From Aurantimonas coralicida DSM 14790 (GTDB lineage Bacteria; Pseudomonadota; Alphaproteobacteria; Rhizobiales; Rhizobiaceae): a stretch of DNA of 64,000 bases. The translations under genes were made by a program, and so were the position numbers. Position 1 is the stretch's first letter. Each line of letters opens with the position of its first letter. The stretch lies in assembly GCF_000421645.1 (NCBI RefSeq), contig NZ_ATXK01000001.1:62001-126000 (forward strand), in the 5' to 3' direction. The notes under the pieces are model-generated. The model did no database searches. It had not been told where the DNA came from and was given only the letters and a program-made list of their open reading frames with translations. Positions 52,271 to 63,790 of the stretch are shown in pieces.

Positions 52271-53233
52271 ATGAAGAGCCCGCCCATGACCGCCCCCCTG
52301 ATCTATGTCGCCGGTGCGGCCCATATCGACCGGCGCGCGATCTCGGACGCGCCCTTCATCCCGCACGCCTCCAATCCCGGACGGCTGGTGGATTGTCCCG
52401 GCGGCGCGGCGTTCAACGCGGTTCAGGCCATGGTCCAGGCCGGTGCGACGATCAGCCTGCACAGCGCCCGCGGCGGCGATCCGGACGGGCGCCGCGTCAC
52501 CGACGCGATCCGCGCCCTCGGCGTCACCGACCTGTCGGTCACCTGGCTCGACCGCATGACCCCCACCTACACCGCCGTTCTCGACGACAAGGGCGAACTC
52601 GTCGCCGGCGTCGCCGACATGGCGCTCTACGACCTCCTGGTGCCGCGGTTGTTCACCAAGAGCGCCGTGCGCGCGGCGATCGGCAAGGCCGACGGCGTCC
52701 TCGTCGACGCCAATCTGCCGTCCGGCGCGATCGCGACGATCACCCGGGAGGCGGCGGGCAAGCCGGTCGGCGCGATCGGCGTCTCGCCGGCCAAGATCGG
52801 CCGCCTGCAGGATTCGCTCGCCAATATCTCGGCGCTGTTCCTCTCCTATGCCGAGGCCGCCAGCCTGGTCGAGGCGACCACCGGCACCAGCCCGCAGCTG
52901 ATCGCCGAGTTGCTGGGCGAGCTCGGCGTCCACCGCGCCGTGGTGACCGATGGCCCGCGCGAGGTGATGATCATCGACGGCGAGACCGTTTTGCTGCAGC
53001 AGCCGCCCACGGTCGTTCCGAAAGATATCACCGGCGCCGGCGACAATCTGGCCGGCACCGCCTTTGCGGCTTTGTGCGCCGGCACGCCCTGGCTCGACGC
53101 CGTGCGCGCCGGCATCGTCGCCGCCTCGTTGCGGATTTCGTCCGATCCGTTATCCCCGGACGCATTGTCGCGGAGGATCGCCGAGGGCGTCGCCGCGCTG
53201 CATGACCCCCGCGCACCGGAGCCTGCGTCTTGA
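52271..53233 (+). CDS. psuK: PfkB family carbohydrate kinase, probable pseudouridine kinase
   Basis: This 320-residue protein is a ribokinase-type sugar kinase. [12 protein letters not shown] is the N-terminal substrate motif and [17 protein letters not shown] the C-terminal PfkB signature with the catalytic Asp. Its stop overlaps the start of the pseudouridine-5'-phosphate glycosidase gene, so it most likely phosphorylates pseudouridine. Without that neighbour it would only be called a PfkB kinase. The start could be ATG 52271 or ATG 52286. It is divergent from recA. Confidence 0.85.
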   Translation: MKSPPMTAPLIYVAGAAHIDRRAISDAPFIPHASNPGRLVDCPGGAAFNAVQAMVQAGATISLHSARGGDPDGRRVTDAIRALGVTDLSVTWLDRMTPTYTAVLDDKGELVAGVADMALYDLLVPRLFTKSAVRAAIGKADGVLVDANLPSGAIATITREAAGKPVGAIGVSPAKIGRLQDSLANISALFLSYAEAASLVEATTGTSPQLIAELLGELGVHRAVVTDGPREVMIIDGETVLLQQPPTVVPKDITGAGDNLAGTAFAALCAGTPWLDAVRAGIVAASLRISSDPLSPDALSRRIAEGVAALHDPRAPEPAS

Positions 53234-54144
53234 CCACCGCCCTGCCCTATACGGCCTCTGCCAATGTCGCCGCCGCGCTTGCTTCGAACGCGCCGATCGT
53301 CGCGCTGGAATCGACCATCATTACCCATGGCATGCCCTATCCGCGCAATCTCGCCATGGCCGAGCGGGTCGAGGCGATCGTCCGCGAGGAAGGGGCCGTC
53401 CCGGCGACCATCGCCGTCCTCGACGGACGCCTGCGGATCGGGCTCGAGCCCGCCGAGCTCACGGCACTGGCGACTGCGAGGGACGTTCTGAAGGTGTCGC
53501 GCGCCGACCTCGCCTATGCCCTGGCCACCGGCCGCACGGGCGCGACCACGGTGGCCGCGACGATGATCGCCAGTGCGCTCGCCGGCATCGGCGTCTTCGC
53601 CACGGGCGGCATCGGCGGCGTCCATCGCGGCGCCGAGACCAGCTTCGACATCTCCGCCGATCTCGAAGAGCTGGCGCGCACGCCGGTCATCGTCGTCTGC
53701 GCCGGCGCCAAGGCGATTCTCGATCTGCAAAAGACGCTGGAAGTGCTGGAAACCAAAGGCGTTCCGGTGGTCGGCTACGGCACCGACGATCTGCCGGCCT
53801 TCTGGTCGCGCAGCTCCGGCCTGCCGGTGCCGCTGCGCCTCGACAGCGCCGCCGAAATCGCCGGCTTCCAGGCTGCCCGCGACAGTCTCGGCATCGATGG
53901 TGGCATGCTGGTGACCAACCCGCTCGACGCAGCCGCGGCGATCGATCGCGACGAGGTCGACGGCTGGATCGCCCAGGCGCTCGCCGATGCCGAGGCGGAA
54001 GGGATCACCGGCAAGGCCGTCACGCCTTTCCTCCTCGCCCGCATCTTCACCCTCAGCGGCGGTCGCTCGCTGGAGGCCAATATCGCGCTGGTCGAGGCGA
54101 ATGCCCGGCTTGCGGCCCGCATCGCGGTCGCCCGGCAGGGCTGA
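53230..54144 (+). CDS. psuG: Pseudouridine-5'-phosphate glycosidase
   Basis: This 304-residue enzyme splits pseudouridine 5'-phosphate into uracil and ribose 5-phosphate. VALESTIITHGMPYPRN is the family opening, TGRTGATTVAATMIAS the Lys-free loop before GIGVFATGGIGGVHRGAETSFDIS, and GYGTDDLPAFWSR a further mark. The start is a TTG that overlaps the kinase stop (TTGA), so the two enzymes form a coupled salvage unit. No pseudouridine transporter gene is in the window. Confidence 0.95.
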   Translation: MTTALPYTASANVAAALASNAPIVALESTIITHGMPYPRNLAMAERVEAIVREEGAVPATIAVLDGRLRIGLEPAELTALATARDVLKVSRADLAYALATGRTGATTVAATMIASALAGIGVFATGGIGGVHRGAETSFDISADLEELARTPVIVVCAGAKAILDLQKTLEVLETKGVPVVGYGTDDLPAFWSRSSGLPVPLRLDSAAEIAGFQAARDSLGIDGGMLVTNPLDAAAAIDRDEVDGWIAQALADAEAEGITGKAVTPFLLARIFTLSGGRSLEANIALVEANARLAARIAVARQG

Positions 54145-54165
54145 GCCGCCGGGACGGCCGGAAGC

Positions 54166-56703
<2,538 letters not shown>

Positions 56704-56954
56704 CGTGATTCGCTCCTTGTCCGCGCCGCCATGACTATGAATCAAAAGCAGATTCGACGCGAGAGTGCCCCAGGGTGCTTTTATTCGGCCTGTGGCCGCG
56801 GAAAATCCCGGCGACGCCTTCGCGTGCGCCGTCCAACGCTTTATGAACGTCCAAGCTGGCGTTGCCCTTGCCCATGGGGTTCATCCCGCGGAAGGTTGCC
56901 CCAAATGTGAAATCGGGCGTGCTCCTCCGCCCAGAGTAGAAGGAAGCCCGCCCC

Positions 56955-58808
56955 ATGCCGCAGTGGATCGTCGATCTCGTCGGGGAAGGCCTCGCGCCGA
57001 TCGTCTGGGTGGCCATCGTCGCCGTCATCGTCTGTGGTCTGGCGATGGCGATGATCGTTCTCGCCAAGAAGGCCTTCGGCGGACGGATCGGCACCCAGTT
57101 CAAGGGCCGCGCGCCGCGTCTGGCGGTGATGGACGTCACCCGCATCGACGAGAAACGCAAGCTGGTGCTGGTGCGCCGCGACGAGATCGAGCACCTGATC
57201 CTCATCGGCGGCCAGAACGATGTGCTGCTGGAGGGCAACATCCTGCGGGTGCCGGCCGCCGCGCGTCCGCATGGCGACTGGAACACCTCGCGCTCCGACG
57301 AGATCGAGGAGGAGCGCTTCGCCAGGAACCATCGCCACGAGCCGGAGCTGCCCGCTGTCGCCGAACGGGCCCGGGCGCCCGAGCCGCGGATCGACGCGCA
57401 GGCCCCGCGCGAGACGAAGCCGACGCCGCCCGAACGCGCTGAAGCCCCCTCCCCGGAGGTAACCGACCGTCGCTCGCCTCCGCCGGTCGCAACGCCGTCG
57501 CCGCTGGCCGCCGCAAGTCTGGCCACTGCGGCAACGGGTGCCGCCGCAAATGGTGCCGCCGCGTCCGTTGCGGTCGACAGCCCGTCGCCGGATACCAGGC
57601 GTCCCGCGGCCGCCGCCATGCCGGAACCGGCGGCGCCGCCGGCGCCGCCCAGGGCACCCGTTGCGGCGCGCCCGGTGACCCAGCCGCGCTCCATGGCGAC
57701 GCCGACGGCCACGCGTGCGCCCGACATCGGCCCTGCGACCGCGCAGCAGGACACGGCCGCCGGCCCGGCCCCCGCCAGCCGCGTCGAGCCGCGCTTTGCC
57801 GCGGCCAGAAGCCAGCCGGAGCCATCGGCGCCCGATTCCGAGACCGCCCGCACGCAATTGCGCGCCCAGATGAACCGCTCGCAGTCGCCGGAATTCTCGC
57901 GGGTTCAGGACGCGACCGCGCCGGCGATCGCCGTCGAGCCGGCCGATTCCCCGGTGGCGGCGCGCCAGCCCCTGTCGGTCCGCAGCTTCGCGAGCGCCAT
58001 CCAGCAGCGCAAGGCGCCGCCTGAAATGCCGCCGCCGGCCACACCAGCCACGCCGGCGCCGACGGCTCGGCCGGCTCCGGCGGCCCCGGCTTCGGCGGCT
58101 CCGGCTTCGGCAAGTGGCCGCGGCGCTGCGACAGCCGCCACCGCGTCCACTGCCTCTGCCGCCTCCGCGGCCCCATCGGTCGCGTCGCCGGCCCCCGAGC
58201 CGCAAGCGCCGAAGCCGGAGGTGGCGCCGGCCGCAAAACCGGAGGCGCCTGCCGCCTCCGCATCTGCGCCCGCCAAAGCCCCCGCCATCGAGGCCGAACG
58301 CGCCGACCCGAGTCTCGAGGATTTCCTGTCGGCCGAACTCGATACCGATTTCGGTGATGACGACGGCGACGAGGATGTCGCTCCGCCGCGTGGCAATGCC
58401 CCGGCTCCCGCGGTCGATGTACCCGTGACGGACCGGCCGGAGCGCACGCCCGAATCCCGCGACGTGCCGAAGGTCGACGCCACCTCGCGTTCCCCCGGCG
58501 CGTCGACCTGGCCGCAGGCGCCGACCCCGGTCGTCGCCAAGGCCGAGGATGCGAAGCCGTCACCGGCCCCCGCCCCGTCGATCGACGCCCCCAGCCGCGA
58601 GCCGGCGGCCTCCCCACGCCCGATGCCGGAACCGGCGCGGGTGGAACCGGAGACGCGCGCAGACCGCGAGACCCCGGACGATTCGGCGCCGGATGCGCCC
58701 GCGACGGGCGATCAGGCCCCCGAGCGTCGCCTGACGCTGGAAGAGGAGATGGAGCGCCTGCTGGGCGACTTCAGCTTCGACGCCAAGGGCGAACGCAAAC
58801 CCAATTGA
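56955..58808 (+). CDS. fliO: FliO-domain flagellar biosynthesis protein with long Ala/Pro-rich tail
   Basis: This 617-residue protein has one span at about residues 14-37, then a short FliO-like cytoplasmic domain (LAVMDVTRIDEKRKLVLVRRDEIEHLILIGG). The next 440 residues are an Ala/Pro-rich, low-complexity linker, and the end is ordered and acidic again: LEDFLSAELDTDFGDDDGDED and LTLEEEMERLLGDFSFD. FliO helps assemble the flagellar export gate. Ordinary FliO is about 100-150 residues, so the tail is an unusual addition. It is divergent from cckA. No other flagellar gene is in the window, so the role is inferred from the domain. Confidence 0.7.
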   Translation: MPQWIVDLVGEGLAPIVWVAIVAVIVCGLAMAMIVLAKKAFGGRIGTQFKGRAPRLAVMDVTRIDEKRKLVLVRRDEIEHLILIGGQNDVLLEGNILRVPAAARPHGDWNTSRSDEIEEERFARNHRHEPELPAVAERARAPEPRIDAQAPRETKPTPPERAEAPSPEVTDRRSPPPVATPSPLAAASLATAATGAAANGAAASVAVDSPSPDTRRPAAAAMPEPAAPPAPPRAPVAARPVTQPRSMATPTATRAPDIGPATAQQDTAAGPAPASRVEPRFAAARSQPEPSAPDSETARTQLRAQMNRSQSPEFSRVQDATAPAIAVEPADSPVAARQPLSVRSFASAIQQRKAPPEMPPPATPATPAPTARPAPAAPASAAPASASGRGAATAATASTASAASAAPSVASPAPEPQAPKPEVAPAAKPEAPAASASAPAKAPAIEAERADPSLEDFLSAELDTDFGDDDGDEDVAPPRGNAPAPAVDVPVTDRPERTPESRDVPKVDATSRSPGASTWPQAPTPVVAKAEDAKPSPAPAPSIDAPSREPAASPRPMPEPARVEPETRADRETPDDSAPDAPATGDQAPERRLTLEEEMERLLGDFSFDAKGERKPN

Positions 58809-58812
58809 TGCA

Positions 58813-58871
58813 GGAATGCCCTCTTGGCGCTGATCACGCGCAGGCGGGCATTCCGCCACCCTGAGGGGTGG
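58813..58871. repeat. Two inverted repeats between fliO and dksA
   Basis: GGAATGCCC (58813-58821) pairs with GGGCATTCC (58846-58854), and next to it CCACCC-TGAG-GGGTGG (58856-58871) forms a tight hairpin. Both lie in the 176-base gap between the convergent ends of fliO and dksA, where a terminator is expected, but no T-tract is present. Confidence 0.55.
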
Positions 58872-58984
58872 ACGGCCGGTACGCTGAAACTGTCGGGATT
58901 GGAACGCCGAACCGGAACGGTGCGGCCTGGAACGGGGAAGCTGGTCGTTCGAAGGGCGGCCCCCGTCAGGGGACGACCGGTCGG

Positions 58985-59401
58985 CTATTCGTCGCGATAG
59001 ACCTTCTCGCGGCGCTCGTGCCGCTCCTGCGCTTCCAGCGACATGGTGGCGATCGGCCGGGCATCGAGCCGTTTCAGGCTGATCGGCTCGCCGGTCTCCT
59101 CGCAATAGCCGTAGGTGCCGTCCTCGATGCGCTCCAGCGCCGAATCGATCTTGGCGATCAGCTTGCGCTGGCGATCGCGGGCCCGCAGCTCGATGGCGCG
59201 GTCGGTCTCGGAGGAGGCGCGGTCGGCGGCATCGGCCTGATTGCTGTTGTCGCTGGCCAGTCCCAGGAGGGTCTCGCGCGATTCCCGCAGGATCTCGGCT
59301 TTCCACGCCAACAGCTTCTTACGGAAGTAGTCCTTCTGACGGTCGTTCATGAACTGCCCGTCTTCGGACAAGGTCGCATCGATATTGAGTAACTGGCTCA
59401 T
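58985..59401 (-). CDS. dksA: DksA/TraR-type RNA polymerase-binding protein, zinc-poor
   Basis: This 138-residue protein matches the DksA family: a helical coiled coil with LRESRETLLGLASDNSNQADAADRA (with the DxxDxA-like tip), then IEDGTYGYCEETGEPISLKRLDARPIATMS. DksA binds RNA polymerase's secondary channel and, with ppGpp, controls rRNA and amino-acid promoters. Of the four zinc cysteines only Cys100 remains; the others are Thr103, Ser121 and Ala124. This is seen in many alphaproteobacterial DksA proteins and suggests zinc independence. GGAGG lies six bases before the start. Confidence 0.93.
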   Translation of the reverse strand: MSQLLNIDATLSEDGQFMNDRQKDYFRKKLLAWKAEILRESRETLLGLASDNSNQADAADRASSETDRAIELRARDRQRKLIAKIDSALERIEDGTYGYCEETGEPISLKRLDARPIATMSLEAQERHERREKVYRDE

Positions 59402-59709
59402 CACGCACCTCCGTTTCCGTAATTCGGGCTTATAGCGACGCTTGTCTCCGGGAACAAGTTAACTCCGGCATCCTACATCCAGAATATGAAGACGTTTCTA
59501 AGAGACGGATTTCGCAAGGATTTCCGAGCGCTCTATCCCTCGTCTGGATGACGTGGCGATGACGTGGCGATGACGCGGCGGCGATGAATGCCGTCCTGCG
59601 TCGAACCGGCCGCCGGTTCCGCCCCGAACCGCGCCCCCGACCGACATGCCGACAGCGGCGGCGAGGCCGCCGATTGCCCGGACCGCATTTATCGGCATAG
59701 TCCCTCGCC
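59402..59709. other. 308-base intergenic region between dksA and sixA, with an 11-bp tandem repeat
   Basis: This gap holds no supported gene. Short open frames on the minus strand lack ribosome sites and family similarity. At 59547-59579 the 11-base unit GATGACGTGGC is present twice exactly and once with one change (GATGACGCGGC). The region should also hold the dksA and sixA promoters, but I could not pick them out. Confidence 0.6.
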
Positions 59710-60234
59710 ATGTCCTCCGCCCCGACGTCCCGCCTCTACATTCTCCGCCATGCCCATGCGGGCTGGGCCCGCCCCGGCGAAAGCGACCATGATCGCAGGC
59801 TGGACGCCCGCGGCCGCGCCGAATGCGAGCGGCTGGTCGTCTTCCTGCGCCGCGAAGCGTTCGCCTTCGACACCATCCTCTGCTCGACGGCGGCGCGCAC
59901 CCGCGAGACCCTCGACCTGATTCGACCGGCCCTGCCGTCCGGCCTTGCCGAAGCGGAGCTGTCCTCGCTCTACGGCGGCGAGATCTCGGCCTATTACGAG
60001 GCGGTGCGCGGACAGGCGGAGGCGGCCGCGCTTCTCGTCATCGGGCACAATCCAATGATCGAGGAATTCACCCTGTCGCTCGCCGGCAGCGGCGATCGCG
60101 CGGCACTCGCCACGGCGAGCCAGGGCTTCCCCACCGGGGGTCTGGCAATCGTCGAGTTCGAGCGTCCCCTGTCCCGGATCGCACCGGGCGCCGGCCGGTT
60201 GTGCCGCCTGTTCGATCCCGACGAGGCCGGCTGA
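59710..60234 (+). CDS. SixA-like histidine phosphatase
   Basis: This 174-residue protein belongs to the histidine phosphatase superfamily. LYILRHAHAGWA holds the catalytic His14, DERR-like DHDRRLDARGRAECERL follows, ILCSTAARTRETL the next Arg, and VIGHNPMIEEF the second His. Short members with this layout are SixA-type phosphohistidine phosphatases that act on histidine phosphotransfer proteins; others act on small metabolites. It lies 102 bases upstream of ycjX on the same strand. The substrate is unproven. Confidence 0.85.
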   Translation: MSSAPTSRLYILRHAHAGWARPGESDHDRRLDARGRAECERLVVFLRREAFAFDTILCSTAARTRETLDLIRPALPSGLAEAELSSLYGGEISAYYEAVRGQAEAAALLVIGHNPMIEEFTLSLAGSGDRAALATASQGFPTGGLAIVEFERPLSRIAPGAGRLCRLFDPDEAG

Positions 60235-60336
60235 GCGGCAGGCCGCGGGCCGGCGCGCCTTTCGAGGTGCCCCCGGCGGACCTATATCGGGGCCTGACGA
60301 CCGACCCGGAGCCCAGAGAGGACCCCCGCCCCGCCC

Positions 60337-61782
60337 ATGACCTCCCTTGCCGACGAAGCCCGGCTCGTCTTCGATACCTTCACCGACCGCACCACCGGCC
60401 TGTTCCACCCCACGCTGCGGCTGGGGGTCACCGGCCTGTCGCGCGCCGGCAAGACCGTCTTCATCACCGCGCTCGTCCACAATCTGCTGCATGGCGGGCG
60501 GCTGCCGCTGTTCGAGGCGCAGGCGGGCGGCCGCATCCTGCGCTCCTTCCTCGAGGAGCAGCCGGACGATGCCGTGCCGCGCTTCCAGTACGAGGAGCAC
60601 ATCCGCACCATCCTCGAGGACCGGCTCTGGCCGAACTCGACGCGGGCGATTTCCGAGCTGCGCCTGACCATCGAGTATGAATCGGGCTCCGGCTGGGGCC
60701 GGATGTTCTCCGGCGGCCGGCTGTCCATCGACATCGTCGACTATCCCGGCGAATGGCTGCTCGACCTGCCGCTCCTGGAAAAGGACTTCGCGACCTTCTC
60801 GGCCGAATCGCTGGAGCGCGCACGCCTGCCCTCGCGCCGCCATCTCGCTCAGGAATATCTCGACCTCGTCGACAGCGTCGATCTGGAAGCGCCGGCCGAC
60901 GAGACGACGGCGGTCGCGCTCAGCCGTGCCTTCGCCGCCTATCTGCAATCCTGCCGCGCCGACAGCGCCGCCCTCTCGACGCTGCCGCCGGGGCGCTTCC
61001 TGATGCCCGGCGACCTCGAAGGTTCGCCGGCCCTCACCTTCGCGCCGCTGCCGGTCGAGCCCGGCCGGACCTATCCCAAGGGCTCGCTCGCAGCCCATCT
61101 CGCGCGCCGCTACGAGGCCTACAAGACTGTCGTGGTCAAACCTTTCTTCCGCGATCATTTCGCCCGCCTCGACCGGCAGATCCTGCTGGTCGACGTGATG
61201 CAGGCGATCAATGCCGGCCCTGAGGCCGTCCGCGATCTCGAAACCGCCCTCGCCGACATTCTCGGCTGCTTCCGCCCCGGTCGCTCGACCTGGCTCGGCT
61301 CCTTCCTGACGCGGCGGATCGACCGCATCCTGGTCGCCGCCACCAAGGCCGACCATCTCCACCGCGACAGCCACCGGCGGCTGGAGGGCATCGTGCGCCG
61401 GCTGCTCGACGACGCCATCGCCCGCGCGAAGTTCTCCGGCGCCCGCACCGACGTCCTCGCCCTTGCCGCCGTGCGCGCCACCCGCGAGGCCAGCGTCGAG
61501 GATGGCGGCGAGACCCTGCCCGTCATCGTCGGCACGCCGGCCGAGGCCGAGACCATCGGCGAGGAAACCTTCGACGGCCGCACCGAAACGGCGATCTTCC
61601 CCGGTGACCTGCCCGCCGACCCGGCGCGGCTGTTCGTCGACGGGGCTGAACCCGACCCGATCCGCTTCGTGCGGTTCAAGCCGCCGCGGCTGGAGCGCGA
61701 TGCGGCGGGGCTGACCCTGTCGCTGCCGCATATCCGCCTCGACCGCGCCCTGCAGTTCCTCATGGGAGACCGGCTGTCATGA
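60337..61782 (+). CDS. ycjX: YcjX family P-loop protein (DUF463)
   Basis: This 481-residue protein is YcjX: Walker A GLSRAGKT at residues 33-40 follows LRLGVTG, then VHNLLHGGRLPLF, VDYPGEWLLDLPLL with the Walker-B-like aspartate, and ILVAATKADHLH near residue 340, an NKxD-like guanine motif. It is a predicted GTPase of unknown role, stress-induced in E. coli together with YcjF. Its stop overlaps the start of the ycjF homolog by four bases (ATGA). Confidence 0.92.
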   Translation: MTSLADEARLVFDTFTDRTTGLFHPTLRLGVTGLSRAGKTVFITALVHNLLHGGRLPLFEAQAGGRILRSFLEEQPDDAVPRFQYEEHIRTILEDRLWPNSTRAISELRLTIEYESGSGWGRMFSGGRLSIDIVDYPGEWLLDLPLLEKDFATFSAESLERARLPSRRHLAQEYLDLVDSVDLEAPADETTAVALSRAFAAYLQSCRADSAALSTLPPGRFLMPGDLEGSPALTFAPLPVEPGRTYPKGSLAAHLARRYEAYKTVVVKPFFRDHFARLDRQILLVDVMQAINAGPEAVRDLETALADILGCFRPGRSTWLGSFLTRRIDRILVAATKADHLHRDSHRRLEGIVRRLLDDAIARAKFSGARTDVLALAAVRATREASVEDGGETLPVIVGTPAEAETIGEETFDGRTETAIFPGDLPADPARLFVDGAEPDPIRFVRFKPPRLERDAAGLTLSLPHIRLDRALQFLMGDRLS

Positions 61783-62900
61783 CGAGCGACGACACGCAGG
61801 ACGGTCGCCGTCCGCGCCGCCGGCCCGGCGCCTTCCGCCTTGACGAGGCCGGGATGCAGCCCGAGCGGGCGCCGGAGGCAGAAGCCGCGACGGCGAGCCG
61901 CACGCCGCGGGCCATCGAGAATATCGCGAAGATCCGGCTCGACCCCGAGGACGCCATCGAGCGCGAGGCGGTCGCGGTTCTCGACGACGAGCCGGCGGCC
62001 CGGCGCAAGCGGCGCTTCTCCTTCGGCAAGCTGTTCCTCGCCGCGCTGGGCCTGCTGGTCTCGCTCGGCATCGGCCTCGCCGTCGATGCCCTCGTCCGCG
62101 ATCTCTTCGCCCGCTGGGAGTGGCTGGGCTGGGGCGCCGTGGCGCTCGCCGCACTTCTCGTCGTCGGCGCGCTGGGCGTCGCCCTGCGGGAAGTGATCGG
62201 CCTGATGCGGCTGGCCGCCGTCGACCGCGAACGCCAGGCCGGCCGCGCCGCCTATGAAGCCAACTCGACCGAGGATGCCCGCAACGTGGTGCGCGGCCTC
62301 TCCACCCTTCTCTCCGGCCGCCCCGAGACCGCCAAGGGCCGTGCGAAGATGGCGGAGCTGAAGGACGAGGTGATCGACGGGGCCGATCTGGTGGCCCTGG
62401 CCGAGCGCGAGTTGCTCGGGCCGCTCGACATGAAGGCCCGCGCGCTCGTCCTCGCCTCCTCCAAGCGCGTCTCCGTTGTCACCGCCGTCAGCCCCAAGGC
62501 GCTGGTCGACGTCGCCTATGTCCTGTTCGAGACGGTCAAGCTGATCCGCCGCATGTCGGAGCTCTATGGCGCCCGGCCCGGCACCCTCGGCCTGATCCGC
62601 CTGACCCGCGACGTGGTCGGCCATCTCGCCGTCACCGGCACGATCGGCATCGGCGACGGGCTCGCCCAGCAATTGCTCGGCCATGGCGTCGCCGCCAAAC
62701 TCTCCGCCCGGCTCGGCGAGGGCGTTGTCAACGGCCTGCTCACCGCCCGCGTCGGCCTTGCCGCCATGGACCTCTGCCGGCCCTTGCCGTTCCTCCGGCT
62801 GCGCCGCCCGTCGATCTCCGATGTGCTTGGCGACCTGACCGTCATCGGTGCGGCCCGAACGCCACAGGCGGGGTCGACCGAGCCGCGCACGCCCGGTTGA
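61779..62900 (+). CDS. ycjF: YcjF family membrane protein (DUF697/TIGR01620)
   Basis: This 373-residue protein has a charged N-terminal part of about 75 residues, two membrane spans (FLAALGLLVSLGIGLAVDALV and GWGAVALAALLVVGALGVAL) and a DUF697 C-terminal domain (VSVVTAVSPKALVDVAYVLF and RLTRDVVGHLAVTGTIGIGDG). It is the standard partner of YcjX, with which it overlaps by four bases. It is expected in the cytoplasmic membrane, and may anchor the P-loop protein there. The function is unknown. Confidence 0.9.
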   Translation: MTSDDTQDGRRPRRRPGAFRLDEAGMQPERAPEAEAATASRTPRAIENIAKIRLDPEDAIEREAVAVLDDEPAARRKRRFSFGKLFLAALGLLVSLGIGLAVDALVRDLFARWEWLGWGAVALAALLVVGALGVALREVIGLMRLAAVDRERQAGRAAYEANSTEDARNVVRGLSTLLSGRPETAKGRAKMAELKDEVIDGADLVALAERELLGPLDMKARALVLASSKRVSVVTAVSPKALVDVAYVLFETVKLIRRMSELYGARPGTLGLIRLTRDVVGHLAVTGTIGIGDGLAQQLLGHGVAAKLSARLGEGVVNGLLTARVGLAAMDLCRPLPFLRLRRPSISDVLGDLTVIGAARTPQAGSTEPRTPG

Positions 62901-62902
62901 GC

Positions 62903-62937
62903 GATCCGTCGCAAGGCTGTGTTAACCCTTACGGATC
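62903..62937. repeat. 7-bp inverted repeat after ycjF
   Basis: GATCCGT (62903-62909) and ACGGATC (62931-62937) are reverse complements around 21 bases, directly after the ycjF stop. It may be a weak terminator or belong to the 5' end of the next gene. Confidence 0.4.
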
Positions 62938-62986
62938 ATAAAGGGGGCTAGGAAACAGCCACTTGCGCCGTCAGGAAGGTCCGCTC

Positions 62987-63520
62987 ATGTCCCGCATGCT
63001 GAACGCCGGTCTCGCTCTCGCCATCGCGGCCGGTTCGGCCATCGCGACGCCTGCTCTCGCCGATCCCGACAAGGCGTTCTTCCGCCAGGTCGTCGGCCAG
63101 TGGTCCGGCCCGGGCGAGATCGTCGCCGGCAAGTACAAGGGCACCAAGTTCGTCTGCGACTTCGCCGGCTCCGAGCATCCCAAGGCCACCGGCGTCGCCC
63201 TCGACGGTTCCTGCCGCGTCGGCCTGTTCTCGCAGCCCATGCACGCCGAAGTCCTGCGCTCCGGCACCAGCTATCGCGGCGCCTTCCAGGACGGCGCCAA
63301 GGGCAAGGGCCTCGACATCGTCTCCGGCAATGTCGATCGCGACCGCATCATCGTCGGCCTCGACCGCAAGCAGCTGAAGGGCGCCATGGTCGCCCGCCTC
63401 GCCGACGCAGAGACGCTGGCAATCACCGTCTCGGTCACCGTCGCCTCCGAACTCGTCCCGGTCATCGGCATGAACCTGAAGCGCACCGGCGCCACCCGCC
63501 AGAGCGCGCTGACAGACTAA
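62987..63520 (+). CDS. Small secreted protein, unknown
   Basis: This 177-residue protein has a clear Sec signal peptide, MLNAGLALAIAAGSAIATPALA, with cleavage before DPDKAFF. The mature part opens with FRQVVGQWSGPGEIVAGKYKG, has cysteines in FVCDFAG and SCRVGL that may be disulfide linked, and ends with VIGMNLKRTGATRQSAL. It looks like a small beta-barrel of the rhizobial secreted kind, but I cannot name the family. AGGAAGG lies seven bases before the start. It is downstream of ycjF by 86 bases. Confidence 0.75.
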   Translation: MSRMLNAGLALAIAAGSAIATPALADPDKAFFRQVVGQWSGPGEIVAGKYKGTKFVCDFAGSEHPKATGVALDGSCRVGLFSQPMHAEVLRSGTSYRGAFQDGAKGKGLDIVSGNVDRDRIIVGLDRKQLKGAMVARLADAETLAITVSVTVASELVPVIGMNLKRTGATRQSALTD

Positions 63521-63790
63521 AAGCGGCAATGGTCGTCGGACCGAAAGCCGCGGCAACCGGGGCGGCCATCGTCAACTCGGTCCGATACGAGCCCCTGCTC
63601 GATACAGACGCCGACCGACGACCTGTTCGGGGCCGTCCTTTGCGCGATCCGACATAGGCAGCCTCACCGGCGGTCCAGTTGGCGTTGGCCGATCCTAACT
63701 CATCATATTCGAATTTCGTTGAAACGGACTGCTACGAGGTGACACCCGCGAGCGCCCGCTTACGCTTGGAAAGAGGTCTCGCACAGGACC

